The notes under the pieces are model-generated. The model was not told the DNA's origin and did not search any database. It was given only the letters and a program-made list of their open reading frames with translations. A stretch of DNA of 64,000 nucleotides, from the NCBI GenBank assembly GCA_934454125.1, contig CAKSFA010000005.1, forward strand, positions 1 to 64,000. Direction: 5' to 3'. The stretch is from an uncultured Eubacteriales bacterium. GTDB lineage: Bacteria > Bacillota > Clostridia > Oscillospirales > Acutalibacteraceae. A program made the translations under genes and the position numbers. This document shows positions 26,401 through 36,640 of the stretch, one piece after another (positions within the stretch are counted from its first letter, which is position 1; each line of letters starts with the position of its first letter).

Positions 26401-29400
26401 ATGCAAAATACAAAAAAAGCGAGAGGTTTTTGGAACACTAAGTTCATTATCACCTCAGTTTGCCTACTTTTGGTCCTGGCCAGTTTGGCCACCTATGTAG
26501 GTATCACACAAGTTTCAGCCAAAGAAACCTTTGAGCAAGACGGTTATGTTTTGAATTCTAGCCTTGAAGAGGCAGAAGCAGATAATACCGGCTATGCTCA
26601 ATATTACTTTCGGGCGCAATCTACTTATGAGAAGAAATGGCCTTCCAAGGTGACTTTTTACGACACAGAGTCCTCAAAAGTTACGCTTGGAACACAGAGT
26701 TTTTTACATTACAACAATGGAGATACCGGTGCATTTGCTGACGGTGTTGTTGTAGACTTGGATAACGTAAACCAAACACCGGTAACTTATTACCGCGTGC
26801 AGGCTGGTGCTATCCTGAAAAAGTCTGGCGATACTTATCAGATGAATTATCTAAACGATAAGATTACGATGCGTAATTTTATCTGGAAACTTTCTGACAC
26901 CAAATATATGGTGGTTTCTTCAGATATGACGCTACATTTGAATGAAAATACTGAAAGAAGCATTTCTGGTTTTATTGAAGTAGATATTCAGGATCAGGGA
27001 ATCGTATCTTTCCGTAATCAGGAAGTCGCTTATCAGACAGTTGTGCAGGATGCTTATGTACGTCTTGCTGATGGTACGGTGATCGACTTTACACAAAAGA
27101 CGATCTCCCAAAATGATCAACCCGTGCTCTATCTGGCACAGATGGTTGTAGATTCGAATGATAATGTTGAAATTGTACAGAAAGAAAACAAAAGCAATAC
27201 CAGCAGCAACAGCGGCAATGGTAATAGTAACGGTAATGGTGCTGGCAATGCTGACGGTAGCACTGATGGCAACGGTAACAGCGGCAATGGTAACAATGGT
27301 ACCGGTGAAGGTGGCAACACTACCGCTGGTGGAGAAGATGGTAACTTCGACTTTGGCAATTTGAATTTGCCGAATATGCCTAATGCCGGAGAAGATGGTG
27401 ATGGTAATGGCGATGATTCTGCAAGCCAGACTGTACCGTCTGTTCAACTGACCGAGCTGAAAGCAAGTCTGACGGGTGTTTCATTGAAGGCAAATATTGT
27501 TGACCCAGATGACATTTTGACCGATGCTGGCGTCAACGTGAAAATTTATGAAAAATCCACCAACAAGCTGGTTTACACTCATGCTGTAAGTCATGGCGAA
27601 CAAAGCATTGACGTTACGGTTGAGACCCTCAAAACCAATACGGATTATACACTGGTAATCAGCGGTACCTATATGCTGGGTAACGTAGAATACACCAATG
27701 ACTTCCTCAACAAGCAGTTCCGCACAGATGTATTGGATTTGACCTATGCTGTGAGCGAAGTGAACTCGGATTCTTTGAAATATAAAATTCATGCAGATTC
27801 CGACACCAAGGTGACCGGTGCAACATTTGTGCTGTATAATGCTGAAAAACAACAGCAGCAAACAATTTCACTCACTGGCACAGAGATGTCTCAGGCTGCA
27901 AACGGCGGCTATGAAGCGACCTTCTCAGGCTTGCAATCTAATACGCAGTATTATGTAAAAATGACGAACGTAGTTTATAATTCGTCGTTGACAATCTCAG
28001 ATTATGATGATTATAAGGGTCAGGTAACATTAAAAACAACACCGACACTGGGTACCCCGACTGTTTCTGTTGACAAGAGAAACGCTTCCTTCGTACTGTA
28101 TCCAGGTTCTGTTACCGACCCCGACCGCGGTGTGCAAAAATATCGTTTTGAGATTTTGGATGCTGCCGACGATACACAAGTTGTATACAGCACTGAGAGA
28201 GAGATTTTGGGCAACGTAGAGGTTCCGGTAGATGGCAAAAACATTCACCGCAACCGCAACTACATTTACCGTTTGGTAGCTTTGTTTGATGATAACCAAA
28301 AGGTAGTAGAAGTTACTTCAGGTAACTCTGAGATCTTTGCTCTTGATACCAAAAAGCTGCCAACTATAACATTTGAGTCAACAGTAACGCATCATGACGC
28401 CATTGAAGGCACACTTACCATTGATGACACTGAATCTGTTATGCTCAAGGGTCAAGTGGCCACTACCAGTGGAGTTACCCAACAAGCAAAAGTTTCTCTG
28501 ACAGTTACCGATGCAGTTGGTACAGCGATTAACCTCGGCGCTGCAGCGACAACCGATGTTACGACGGAAAATATGCAGAATGGTAAATTGACAATTCCGG
28601 TAAATATTACTGGATTGAGAGCCAATGAATCTCATATCTTTAAAGTTTATGCAGATGTAAATTTGGGCGAAAGTTCCAATGGAACAAGTGGTGGAACAAA
28701 TGATGCTACCTATAACCGTTTCAACTACTATATTGGTGAAGTTCATGTTAAAACACTGAAAACTTCAGATATTAGTGTAAGTGCGCAAAAAGATTATAGT
28801 AGTGACAATGCTATTTTGCAGCAAAAATATGTGCTAAATGTAAATTTGAACGAAAAAGCACCCGGAGAAGGTGTTGAGGCATCAACTGTTGAAACTGGCG
28901 AGTATACTGCAAGTACGATGCAACAGCTGAAATATGTCGTTTATCAGGGTCAAGTTACAGCAGATCAAATTAATAGCACAACTACGCGTTTAACGAAATT
29001 AGGAGAGCGAACCCTTACAGCAACAGATAAAACTGCACAAAGTCATCAAAGTAGTTTGAAAACAGCCTACTACGATGTTACAGGAACAATAAAGGCAGGA
29101 GATATTGGTTACAGTGGTTGGGATACGTATCAACATCAGTATGTAACAGTACTGTTTACAGAAGCTTCGGACTACGTTGGCAACAAAATTGACTTAGGTG
29201 ATGTTTCTACGCGTTTGTTCCAGGTTCGTGTAAACTCAAAAGCTCCAGAAGCAACCAATAAAAACGATGCGGTTGATGTAACAGTTGTTAAAAACTCCAT
29301 GTTGGGCAACAGTCAATACAATCAGATTGGGACATCTAAAGATTCTAGCTTGGACAATGATACCGTTGTAGGCTTTTTATTCCGCGCTAGAGTTAACAAC

Positions 29401-32400
29401 TCCGGCAATTCAATTCGTAAAATTACGTATACAATCAAAGATGCTGAAGACAATAAAACAATCAAAACAATTGTAAAAGAATTGACAGGAACGAATAATA
29501 CCATTGAGCAACTTGCTGAAAAGGTAGGCAATGGTGAAGATGCTGTTACTTTAACTGGGCAGGACTTGAAGCGTGGACATAAGTACAAAGTAGAATACAC
29601 ATTAGAGTGTGATTTGAATGGTGATGGTGTTGTTGAAACAACATTAACTGGTTTTACCAGCAAAACAGACTCTATGAACGCCCCGCGTCAAAAAGCAAGC
29701 TTTAAAACACGCTTTGATTTTAAATATAATCCTCAAACTACTCTTACACAAGATTCAACAACGAAACCATTAGTTGAGCAATATGTACTAATTGACAAAG
29801 ACGCATATTACCGCGGAACGAACGGCAGCATTCCGGCAACACAAACCTTTAATGCGTCTGAGACAACAACTCCTGCTGGAGAAGATACAGCAGCTGATGG
29901 AACAGACGGAGATGGTACTGATAGCGATTCCAATACAACAAAAATTACGCTTACCAGAAGCACCAATGAAAATACATGGAACACACTAAATGTATCGAAT
30001 GTAAAACCAGGTTTGGTTGCAATTACTGTAAAAACAAATGAGTACAGTAGTACCAATAATGATCAAAATACTGAAATTTTCAAACAACGCGTCTACACTC
30101 CAGCAAGTGACCCGAGTAATTTAGTGCAGGCAGAAGCTAAAATTGAAGACAACCAGTTTAAGGTGATTGTTTCGAAGAAAACAACAACATCATCTGGTTC
30201 TGATGAGGCTTCTGCAGCAGCGGACACAGAAGTAACAGACGAGCAGTATGCAGCTATTATGAAAGCCATCGCTGGCGTAAAAATTACAGTTTCCGAGAAG
30301 ACAACAGAGCCAACACCAGAAACACAACCGGAAGCGCAAGAAGAGGGAACTGAAGAAACACCAGGACCCTCACCTACTATTACTTCTGTAACACAAATTA
30401 AAGGTTTGACGGAGTATCAAAATGGCACAACAACTGCGGCAACATCTACAGCAAAGAAATATGTTGCAAGCATTCCGTTGAGCGATTTGAGCAATTTTGC
30501 AAACAAAGAGCTGAGCGTTAAAACAGAAATGCTATACGTTCAGGGTAGCTCAACCACAAATATGGAGACTCTGAACAGTGCAAATAGCAATGATACAGAA
30601 AAACTGTATGCAGTTGAGCTTTCTGATGTTAGCAAAACTGAGCCGGCATACTTGTATCACAATGGTTCAAGCAGTTCGCTGGCACAGCAGAGCACAGCTG
30701 GTTTGAATGCCATCAACTCTGTATTTAAAGTACAAAATACAAGTGGCACAACCTACAAATTGACCAATCAGGTTAATAACCAAGATATCAGCTACACAGC
30801 AGCTTACACCAAGTACCCGCTGGAGCTGACACTGGGTACTGTTAAGCACCAGGTTATTTTTAAAGAGTTGGCAGCAAAAGAGGTTGCTACAACTGCTACT
30901 AATGACGCTAAATTCACAACCATTGCTGGCGAAATTACCATGAAAAATGCCGACCAAAACCCACGTTTCGTCAAGGGTATTGACCGCATCAACGTAACCT
31001 ATTCGCTGGATATGACCAAGTCAACTGCAAAAGTAGATAATAAAGTTTACTTTGAGATTTACGAAAAAGACAACAATGGCAATGGTGGTTGGAAAACCAC
31101 GCCAACCTATGTTGTCGAAGACAGTTGGAAAACAGACAATAATAGCGGCGAAGATAAAGTAACAGATAAACAATTAACCATCGGCGGCGCAAAAGAGAAT
31201 ACAAGCACTGCCCCGGGCGGTGATAATACCGAAAATGGTGATTCAGGCACTGAAGATAGCCAAACAAAGACAACCGATCAAGAAAATAGCGACTCTTCAA
31301 CACCTACTACCGAGCCACAACCTGTTGCTGGAGATAAAATTAAACTAAACTTTAATCAGGATTACCAGATTAAGGTTTACACCAAGCAGGCTAAAACAAC
31401 CGAGGGCGACGGCACAACAACTACAACCGGCAGCGGAGCTGATGGTAACAATGGCACCGATACAGGTGCCGGTACCATAGATAATACCGAAAAAGTTTAC
31501 CTGTATGAGACCGTTACCAGCAAGCAGGGCGATACCTATGACTTTAAGACCTCTGACACAGTGAAGGTAACAAATTTGGCAGCTACATTGGAGAGCACCA
31601 AAGGCACGGACGAAAACGCAACCGTTACCCGCAACATGAAGTTGACCTACAGTGTAGACCAAATCGGCTTCACAAAGGTTGTTTATAAGGTATATGGTCT
31701 GAAATCAACTAGCTCAGATGAAAATGATGGCAGTGATACAAATGTTGCATCAGACGATAAATATGATTCAACTCCAATATATACCAAAGACGTAACACAG
31801 GATTTTGAAAAACTTGCTTTAGAGGAGTTATTCCCGGTTGGTGCGGATGAAACTGCAAGTGTAGATGGTGAAGCAGTTCAGAACAAAAAACTGCAGTTGG
31901 GTACACAGTATAAACTGACTGTCGAGATTTATTCTACAAAGAATCCGTATGGAACTAATTCGGAAACTAAAATCGGTGAAGCTGATTTTGAATTTAAGTT
32001 AGCTGAGTTGAGAAACCCGATTATAAACGTACTTCTTGTACCAAGCAAAACTGATGGAGAGAGCGCAAAGCATAAAATTACTGCTACGGTAAATGTAAGA
32101 GACTTGGATTATGTTTCTAAGGGTTCAAAATACAAAGTGAAACTATTAGATTCAACTGGAAAAGATATTACACCGAGTAGCATTTCTAATCAAGAATACA
32201 ATTTTTCTCAAAAGAACCAATCAATTGTATTTGCAACAGATAGATCTGATACAGATAAAGAGTTAAAAGAAGATCAGGAGTATACTGTACAGGTAGAAGT
32301 TAATGATGTTGACTTAAAAGCGAATGGCATAGTTACCACTTATACTTATAGAACAACAGTCAGAACCCTAAATGCACACGGTGTATCATTTGGTGAGATG

Positions 32401-32691
32401 GAGCTGGTTAAGAGCACACAAAGCCAAAAGGCGGATTTGATCTTTACTGGTGCAGTAAACTTGACTACTGTTAAGAAAATTAAGTATACAGTGTATAACA
32501 CAGCAACAGCTGCAACTCAAACCTTTACAGAAACATTTACAACAACAACTTCTGGATCCGGTGCGAACCAGTACTACTCCACCACTTTGAGCGGCTTTAC
32601 TTCATCTGCAAAATATACAGTACAGGTACAATTCTTAGCAGATGATAATACAGTTCTGGGTGACGCAAACTTAACAATTACTTACAGATAA
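26401..32691 (+). CDS. Giant exported Fn3/Ig-like repeat protein, F1-like operon gene 1 (2096 aa)
   Basis: An exported protein with N-terminal TM (about 12-33, FIITSVCLLLVLASL). A unique all-beta N domain (about 40-255) contains KYMVVSSDMTL and SGFIEVDI, recognisably shared with the next gene (KYLMVGSDIRV, SGYVYVEL). A Gly/Asn/Asp-rich linker (about 262-346) follows, then a long series of Fn3/Ig-like modules (LxxNTxYxV patterns) to the C terminus at ITYR. Acidic/Thr-rich spacers near 1153-1180, 1300-1326, 1597-1640 and 1667-1697 interrupt the modules. No C-terminal anchor. The start at ATG 26401 has AAAAAGGAG 8 bases upstream. The next gene follows after 11 bases. No catalytic motif is seen; a structural or adhesive role outside the membrane is inferred. 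I know of no named family for the N domain. Confidence 0.82.
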   Translation: MQNTKKARGFWNTKFIITSVCLLLVLASLATYVGITQVSAKETFEQDGYVLNSSLEEAEADNTGYAQYYFRAQSTYEKKWPSKVTFYDTESSKVTLGTQSFLHYNNGDTGAFADGVVVDLDNVNQTPVTYYRVQAGAILKKSGDTYQMNYLNDKITMRNFIWKLSDTKYMVVSSDMTLHLNENTERSISGFIEVDIQDQGIVSFRNQEVAYQTVVQDAYVRLADGTVIDFTQKTISQNDQPVLYLAQMVVDSNDNVEIVQKENKSNTSSNSGNGNSNGNGAGNADGSTDGNGNSGNGNNGTGEGGNTTAGGEDGNFDFGNLNLPNMPNAGEDGDGNGDDSASQTVPSVQLTELKASLTGVSLKANIVDPDDILTDAGVNVKIYEKSTNKLVYTHAVSHGEQSIDVTVETLKTNTDYTLVISGTYMLGNVEYTNDFLNKQFRTDVLDLTYAVSEVNSDSLKYKIHADSDTKVTGATFVLYNAEKQQQQTISLTGTEMSQAANGGYEATFSGLQSNTQYYVKMTNVVYNSSLTISDYDDYKGQVTLKTTPTLGTPTVSVDKRNASFVLYPGSVTDPDRGVQKYRFEILDAADDTQVVYSTEREILGNVEVPVDGKNIHRNRNYIYRLVALFDDNQKVVEVTSGNSEIFALDTKKLPTITFESTVTHHDAIEGTLTIDDTESVMLKGQVATTSGVTQQAKVSLTVTDAVGTAINLGAAATTDVTTENMQNGKLTIPVNITGLRANESHIFKVYADVNLGESSNGTSGGTNDATYNRFNYYIGEVHVKTLKTSDISVSAQKDYSSDNAILQQKYVLNVNLNEKAPGEGVEASTVETGEYTASTMQQLKYVVYQGQVTADQINSTTTRLTKLGERTLTATDKTAQSHQSSLKTAYYDVTGTIKAGDIGYSGWDTYQHQYVTVLFTEASDYVGNKIDLGDVSTRLFQVRVNSKAPEATNKNDAVDVTVVKNSMLGNSQYNQIGTSKDSSLDNDTVVGFLFRARVNNSGNSIRKITYTIKDAEDNKTIKTIVKELTGTNNTIEQLAEKVGNGEDAVTLTGQDLKRGHKYKVEYTLECDLNGDGVVETTLTGFTSKTDSMNAPRQKASFKTRFDFKYNPQTTLTQDSTTKPLVEQYVLIDKDAYYRGTNGSIPATQTFNASETTTPAGEDTAADGTDGDGTDSDSNTTKITLTRSTNENTWNTLNVSNVKPGLVAITVKTNEYSSTNNDQNTEIFKQRVYTPASDPSNLVQAEAKIEDNQFKVIVSKKTTTSSGSDEASAAADTEVTDEQYAAIMKAIAGVKITVSEKTTEPTPETQPEAQEEGTEETPGPSPTITSVTQIKGLTEYQNGTTTAATSTAKKYVASIPLSDLSNFANKELSVKTEMLYVQGSSTTNMETLNSANSNDTEKLYAVELSDVSKTEPAYLYHNGSSSSLAQQSTAGLNAINSVFKVQNTSGTTYKLTNQVNNQDISYTAAYTKYPLELTLGTVKHQVIFKELAAKEVATTATNDAKFTTIAGEITMKNADQNPRFVKGIDRINVTYSLDMTKSTAKVDNKVYFEIYEKDNNGNGGWKTTPTYVVEDSWKTDNNSGEDKVTDKQLTIGGAKENTSTAPGGDNTENGDSGTEDSQTKTTDQENSDSSTPTTEPQPVAGDKIKLNFNQDYQIKVYTKQAKTTEGDGTTTTTGSGADGNNGTDTGAGTIDNTEKVYLYETVTSKQGDTYDFKTSDTVKVTNLAATLESTKGTDENATVTRNMKLTYSVDQIGFTKVVYKVYGLKSTSSDENDGSDTNVASDDKYDSTPIYTKDVTQDFEKLALEELFPVGADETASVDGEAVQNKKLQLGTQYKLTVEIYSTKNPYGTNSETKIGEADFEFKLAELRNPIINVLLVPSKTDGESAKHKITATVNVRDLDYVSKGSKYKVKLLDSTGKDITPSSISNQEYNFSQKNQSIVFATDRSDTDKELKEDQEYTVQVEVNDVDLKANGIVTTYTYRTTVRTLNAHGVSFGEMELVKSTQSQKADLIFTGAVNLTTVKKIKYTVYNTATAATQTFTETFTTTTSGSGANQYYSTTLSGFTSSAKYTVQVQFLADDNTVLGDANLTITYR

Positions 32692-32702
32692 GGAGGGCCA
32701 AT

Positions 32703-34268
32703 ATGCGAGTCATATCCAAGAAAAACAAAGGCAGCTTTGTGATTTTCAGTGTGGCAATCGCAATCGTTGTTGCAATTGTTGTATTCATGTTTATACAGCA
32801 GGTGCAGGCAGCCACGGTGAAGGAATATGACGTGCCCATAAACAGCGTTGTTTATGACAAAAACGGCGATTATATCGACGTTAGTGCAGCAGGCACGATC
32901 AAGCGTCTTTGGAATGACGACTATCGCATTACATTGGGCAACGGCAATTCTTATGAGGCCGGCAAGCACAGTGTAATACGTTCTGGCAGTATTCTGTCAG
33001 TTTATGGCGGCGGTTACAAGGTCTATGAAGACGGTACCGTAAAAACACTGCCAAAAGCTGCAACGATTACAAATCTTGCCACATCAGATTTTTATAAGAT
33101 TGACGACAGAAAATATCTGATGGTAGGCAGTGATATCCGCGTAGAAAACAGTGATATTCAGCTCAGCGGCTACGTTTATGTAGAGCTTGATAAAGCTGGT
33201 AACGCATTTTTGCGCAACGACAAGGTGAATATCAAGGTGGTAGCACCGGTAACTTTGTCGACCGACAATATGGTATTCGATGGCTCAAATGAAGTTTTGA
33301 CCACCGGCGGTGTTGTAACCGATTTGAAAAAGATTAATGGCAGCACCAGCGAATACCAAAAAGTAAGCGATTTGAATATTCGCGATCAAGATGCAACCAG
33401 CAATGATGGCGGCAATGCAACCGGCAACGGCAGCAATAATGCCGGCACTACAGGCGAGGGCGGCACAGGTGGCTCTGGCACGGGCAATGGTGGCAGTGGC
33501 AATGCTGCAACCAATGGTACTAGCGGCAGTGGTAACACTGTGTTGGTAAAAGGCGCTGAAGAGCTGAAGTCAACAATCAATAAAATTGTAGATGTTATTA
33601 ACAATAGCAACAATTCAAACGGTAGTGGTTCTAGCCAGCCTACACAAGTTTCTAGCTTGGTACTGAACAGTGTGAATGTAGGCGTGAACTCCATGAATGT
33701 TGATTATATCGTTAGAGACAGCGCAGACCGGTATGCAAGCGTGTTCCTTGAGGTAACTCCGTCGGCATCCAGCGATGCGAAGGATACGCAAACCCTGCAA
33801 CTGGGCAAAAGTGAAACCCGCAGAGAAGTTTACGGGCTTTATCCGAATAAAACGTACACCGTGTCTCTGGGTTATATCGACAAATCTGGCACCAAACATA
33901 CAGTAGATACTTCTTCTGTACGTACCAACAATATTACAGGTGATTTGTCTGTAACAAGAGTTGTAGGAGATCGTATTTACTTTACTTTGAAGCTGAGCAG
34001 TGAATTTAAGCTAGACAGCGGTAACCTTGTTGTATATTCCGATGATGCACGAGATGCTTCTTTGGCGATTGATACAACCGCTGCGGCATCTGCATCGGGC
34101 TGGAGCAGTTCAATCAAAGTCAATGCAACTTCTGCACGTAGCTATTTGCTGAAGCTCGAAAATATGCTGTATGAAGAGAATGGTATTCAGAATGAGATTG
34201 ATTTGAAGGTAGAGACAACGATTAAAAATACGTGGTTCAATAAGATTGTAAGATCTCTTTTTGGCTAA
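32703..34268 (+). CDS. Exported N-domain/Fn3-like protein, F1-like operon gene 2 (521 aa)
   Basis: An exported protein with one N-terminal TM (about 12-33, VIFSVAIAIVVAIVVFMFI). The same N domain as gene 1 lies at about 38-225 (FYKIDDRKYLMVGSDI and AFLRND align with FIWKLSDTKYMVVSSD and SFRNQ). A Gly/Asn/Thr-rich linker (about 227-280) and a C-terminal part with two Fn3-like modules follow (PNKTYTVSLGYIDKSGTKH). It ends KIVRSLFG without a second TM. Ribosome site AAGGAGGG; only 46 bases and no terminator separate it from the c-like proteolipid gene. A possible small version of gene 1, standing beside the rotor as anchor or adaptor; this is inference. Confidence 0.8.
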   Translation: MRVISKKNKGSFVIFSVAIAIVVAIVVFMFIQQVQAATVKEYDVPINSVVYDKNGDYIDVSAAGTIKRLWNDDYRITLGNGNSYEAGKHSVIRSGSILSVYGGGYKVYEDGTVKTLPKAATITNLATSDFYKIDDRKYLMVGSDIRVENSDIQLSGYVYVELDKAGNAFLRNDKVNIKVVAPVTLSTDNMVFDGSNEVLTTGGVVTDLKKINGSTSEYQKVSDLNIRDQDATSNDGGNATGNGSNNAGTTGEGGTGGSGTGNGGSGNAATNGTSGSGNTVLVKGAEELKSTINKIVDVINNSNNSNGSGSSQPTQVSSLVLNSVNVGVNSMNVDYIVRDSADRYASVFLEVTPSASSDAKDTQTLQLGKSETRREVYGLYPNKTYTVSLGYIDKSGTKHTVDTSSVRTNNITGDLSVTRVVGDRIYFTLKLSSEFKLDSGNLVVYSDDARDASLAIDTTAAASASGWSSSIKVNATSARSYLLKLENMLYEENGIQNEIDLKVETTIKNTWFNKIVRSLFG

Positions 34269-34314
34269 CATGAATCGTTTATTAATATTAATTTTAGAAA
34301 GTTGAGGTAGCAAT

Positions 34315-34560
34315 ATGGAACAGGTATTAGCAGCGACACTGACTGCCATCGGCAGTATTTTAGGACTGGCCTTCCTCGGTGTAGGAATTGGTATGGGTAT
34401 TTTGGGCGCTAAATGTGCAGAGGCAATTGGCCGTAACCCCGAAACAAAGAGTGATATCATTCAAGGTGTAATGATCGTAGCGATTATTACTACACTGCTT
34501 CTGTTATTGCTGTTTGGCTTTGTAGCCGTTCTGTTATTCTTTAATCCATTTACCGGCTGA
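34315..34560 (+). CDS. F-type ATPase subunit c-like proteolipid lacking the ion-binding carboxylate
   Basis: An 81-residue hairpin protein. TM1 has the Gly-rich packing motif of c subunits (LGVGIGMGILGAKCAEAIGR, 21-40), the polar loop is RNPE (40-43), and TM2 is IVAIITTLLLLLLFGFVAVLLFF. In normal c subunits an essential Glu or Asp lies 18 residues after the loop proline. Here that position is Thr60, and TM2 (48-76) has no acidic residue except Asp47 at its edge. A ring is therefore plausible but proton or Na+ transport by the usual mechanism is not. Ribosome site GAGG; first of the ATPase block, ahead of the b/delta-like gene at 14 bases. Confidence 0.88.
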   Translation: MEQVLAATLTAIGSILGLAFLGVGIGMGILGAKCAEAIGRNPETKSDIIQGVMIVAIITTLLLLLLFGFVAVLLFFNPFTG

Positions 34561-34573
34561 GGAGGAATGCTCT

Positions 34574-35317
34574 ATGTTAAGAGTAGCAGCGATTATACTG
34601 ATTTTGCTGGTATTGAACGTTGTTCTGTTCTTTTTGCTGTGGAGTGTGGTAAAGCATATTAACCGCATGGTGAAGCGAACAGTAGCAGAGAGCTTGAGCG
34701 TATATGATCGTATCATTGAGAAAAAAGAGCAAGAGATCGAGCAACTCAATGAACAGCTTGACACCCCACAGCTCGTGGAGCATAGCATAAGCGCGGCGGC
34801 CTTTAGCGCCCCGCAAGCAGATATAAGCCTGGATCAACTGGTGAAAAAGAAAACATATGCTGATCTTGACTTTTTTAAAAACTATGAGTATGTAAAAGAA
34901 ACGTTCAAGTTTGATTATCAAAGTATTCTCAAAGCATTTGTGAAGGCGGCAGACGGCAGAACAGAGAAAACTCCTGTTATGGAATTATCCCAAGCGTTAA
35001 CCCCTGAGGTGCAATTTAATCTTTTGAGTTTGAGCAAAGAAGAGCAAATTGACTTTCTGCGCCAAATTTTGACTTCGGAGCATGAAGGAATTATCAACGA
35101 CTATCTGGCAGAGCATGACTCCTTTGATATCTTGGAATTCTGTGAATATCTGGAGTGGTTGTCCAAGAATGAAGACAACAGGATTATTGTGAGGATGGGA
35201 TATCCCGATCAGTCCATTGCAGATATTAGCGAAAATATCTGCTTGGAAAAAGACGCGGCAATCGTAGAGGGTATGAAAATCATTTACCACAATGTCCTGT
35301 ATGATTACAGTATTTAG
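34574..35317 (+). CDS. F-type ATPase b/delta-like fusion (peripheral stalk)
   Basis: A 247-residue protein. The N-terminal TM (4-25, VAAIILILLVLNVVLFFLLW) is followed by a charged coiled coil (about 33-65, RIIEKKEQEIEQLNEQL) as in subunit b. A helical region (90-195) then leads to a C-terminal segment (about 205-247) ending IVEGMKIIYHNVLYDYSI. That end matches the C-terminal beta-hairpin of subunit delta/OSCP (GGxxIxxGDxxxDxSV pattern). Genes for b and delta sit at this position, between c and alpha, in normal atp operons, so this single gene appears to replace both. Ribosome site GGAGG. The delta similarity is by eye and short. Confidence 0.72.
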   Translation: MLRVAAIILILLVLNVVLFFLLWSVVKHINRMVKRTVAESLSVYDRIIEKKEQEIEQLNEQLDTPQLVEHSISAAAFSAPQADISLDQLVKKKTYADLDFFKNYEYVKETFKFDYQSILKAFVKAADGRTEKTPVMELSQALTPEVQFNLLSLSKEEQIDFLRQILTSEHEGIINDYLAEHDSFDILEFCEYLEWLSKNEDNRIIVRMGYPDQSIADISENICLEKDAAIVEGMKIIYHNVLYDYSI

Positions 35318-35326
35318 GAGGAGTAT

Positions 35327-36640
35327 ATGAGCCAGTATATTGAAAATATCGTAAATGAAAAAATTTCACAAATTCAGGCTGATAAAAACCAGTATAAATT
35401 AGGCTATGTAAGCCGTGTAGAAAGCTTTGTTATTGAAGTAAAAGGTTTGCAAGATGCAGCCTTTTATGAAGAAGTTGAAATTGGTAATAAGGCAACCGGC
35501 TATGTAACGGCAATTCGCACTGATTCAGTTATGGTTGCGCTGGTGCGTATCAAAGAGCCAGTTTTGATTAAAGATGAGGTAAAGGCGTGTGGTAGAATTT
35601 TTAAAGCACGTTTTTCTCCGCAATCAGTTGGTCATGTGTTTGATATTTTTGGTCAGGATAAAATCAGCAGTGAATTCTTTGATGATTGCATTGATGTAGA
35701 CATTGAGCGTCCCAATATTCCGATCATGGATAGAGGTCCGGTTAAACGTCCATTCTTGACAGGAATTGCTGGTATTGACCTGATTTATCCCGTTGGTAAG
35801 GGTCAGCGTCAGTTAATCATTGGCGATAAAAAAACCGGTAAGACACAAATCTTGCTGGATGCAATTGTGAATCAAAAAGGCAAGGATGTATTGTGCCTGT
35901 ATATTGCGATCGGTAAAACCAAAAAAGAGATTAAGGAAATTTACTTCGAGTTGCTCAAAAGAAATGCAATGGAGTACACCATGATTCTGACTGCAAGCAA
36001 TGATGAAACAGCTCCGGTACTTTCTTTGACACCATATGCTGGTCTTGCCATTGCACAAGAATACATGATGAGAGGCTTTGACGTATTTGTTGGTATTGAC
36101 GATTTAAAACGCCATGCTGATGCATATCGTGAAATGTCTTTGCTCATGGGCAAAGTGCCTGGTCGTGACGCATATCCACCGGATATTTTCTATACCCACT
36201 CCAGACTGCTGGAGAAGGGCTGCCAACATATTAATGGTGGTTCTGTTACCATTTTGCCTGTTACCGAAACAAAAGCAGGTGACATTACGGACTATATTTC
36301 TACCAACATTATATCCATTACAGACGGACAACTTGTACTTTCTAGAAAGAGCTTTGAAAAAGGCGAAAAGCCGGCAATTGATTACGGTTTATCTGTTTCT
36401 CGTTTGGGAGGTGCCGTGCAGGAGCCTAACATGAAAAAAGCAGGCGCTAAAATACGCCGCGAGCTGTTATCTTACTTAGAAACCAGAGAAGTATATGAGT
36501 TAGCAAACTTTGATGAGTTAAGCCCTGAACTGCAGAAGAGCTTGAGCCACGGAAAAGAACTTCTTGGAAAATTCAATCAGTATAAATTTGATGGCATTGC
36601 CCCTGAGCAAATTTTGGAAAGGTTCAATATTGAACAATGA
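35327..36640 (+). CDS. F1-ATPase alpha-like subunit (atpA paralogue)
   Basis: A 437-residue soluble P-loop ATPase subunit. The N-terminal beta barrel (about 25-95) precedes PVGKGQRQLIIGDKKTGKT, with Walker A at 166-173. It then carries LYIAIGKTKKEI, TASNDETAPVLSLTPYAG, ETKAGDITDYISTNIISITDGQ, and GLSVSRLGGAVQ with Arg359 as the arginine finger that completes the catalytic site on beta. It follows AtpA rather than FliI or V-type A/B across its length but is about 65 residues shorter, mostly at the C-terminal helical domain. Ribosome site AGGAGG; the last four bases overlap the gamma gene (ATGA). Likely forms the alpha3beta3 ring with the 37440 product. Confidence 0.93.
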   Translation: MSQYIENIVNEKISQIQADKNQYKLGYVSRVESFVIEVKGLQDAAFYEEVEIGNKATGYVTAIRTDSVMVALVRIKEPVLIKDEVKACGRIFKARFSPQSVGHVFDIFGQDKISSEFFDDCIDVDIERPNIPIMDRGPVKRPFLTGIAGIDLIYPVGKGQRQLIIGDKKTGKTQILLDAIVNQKGKDVLCLYIAIGKTKKEIKEIYFELLKRNAMEYTMILTASNDETAPVLSLTPYAGLAIAQEYMMRGFDVFVGIDDLKRHADAYREMSLLMGKVPGRDAYPPDIFYTHSRLLEKGCQHINGGSVTILPVTETKAGDITDYISTNIISITDGQLVLSRKSFEKGEKPAIDYGLSVSRLGGAVQEPNMKKAGAKIRRELLSYLETREVYELANFDELSPELQKSLSHGKELLGKFNQYKFDGIAPEQILERFNIEQ

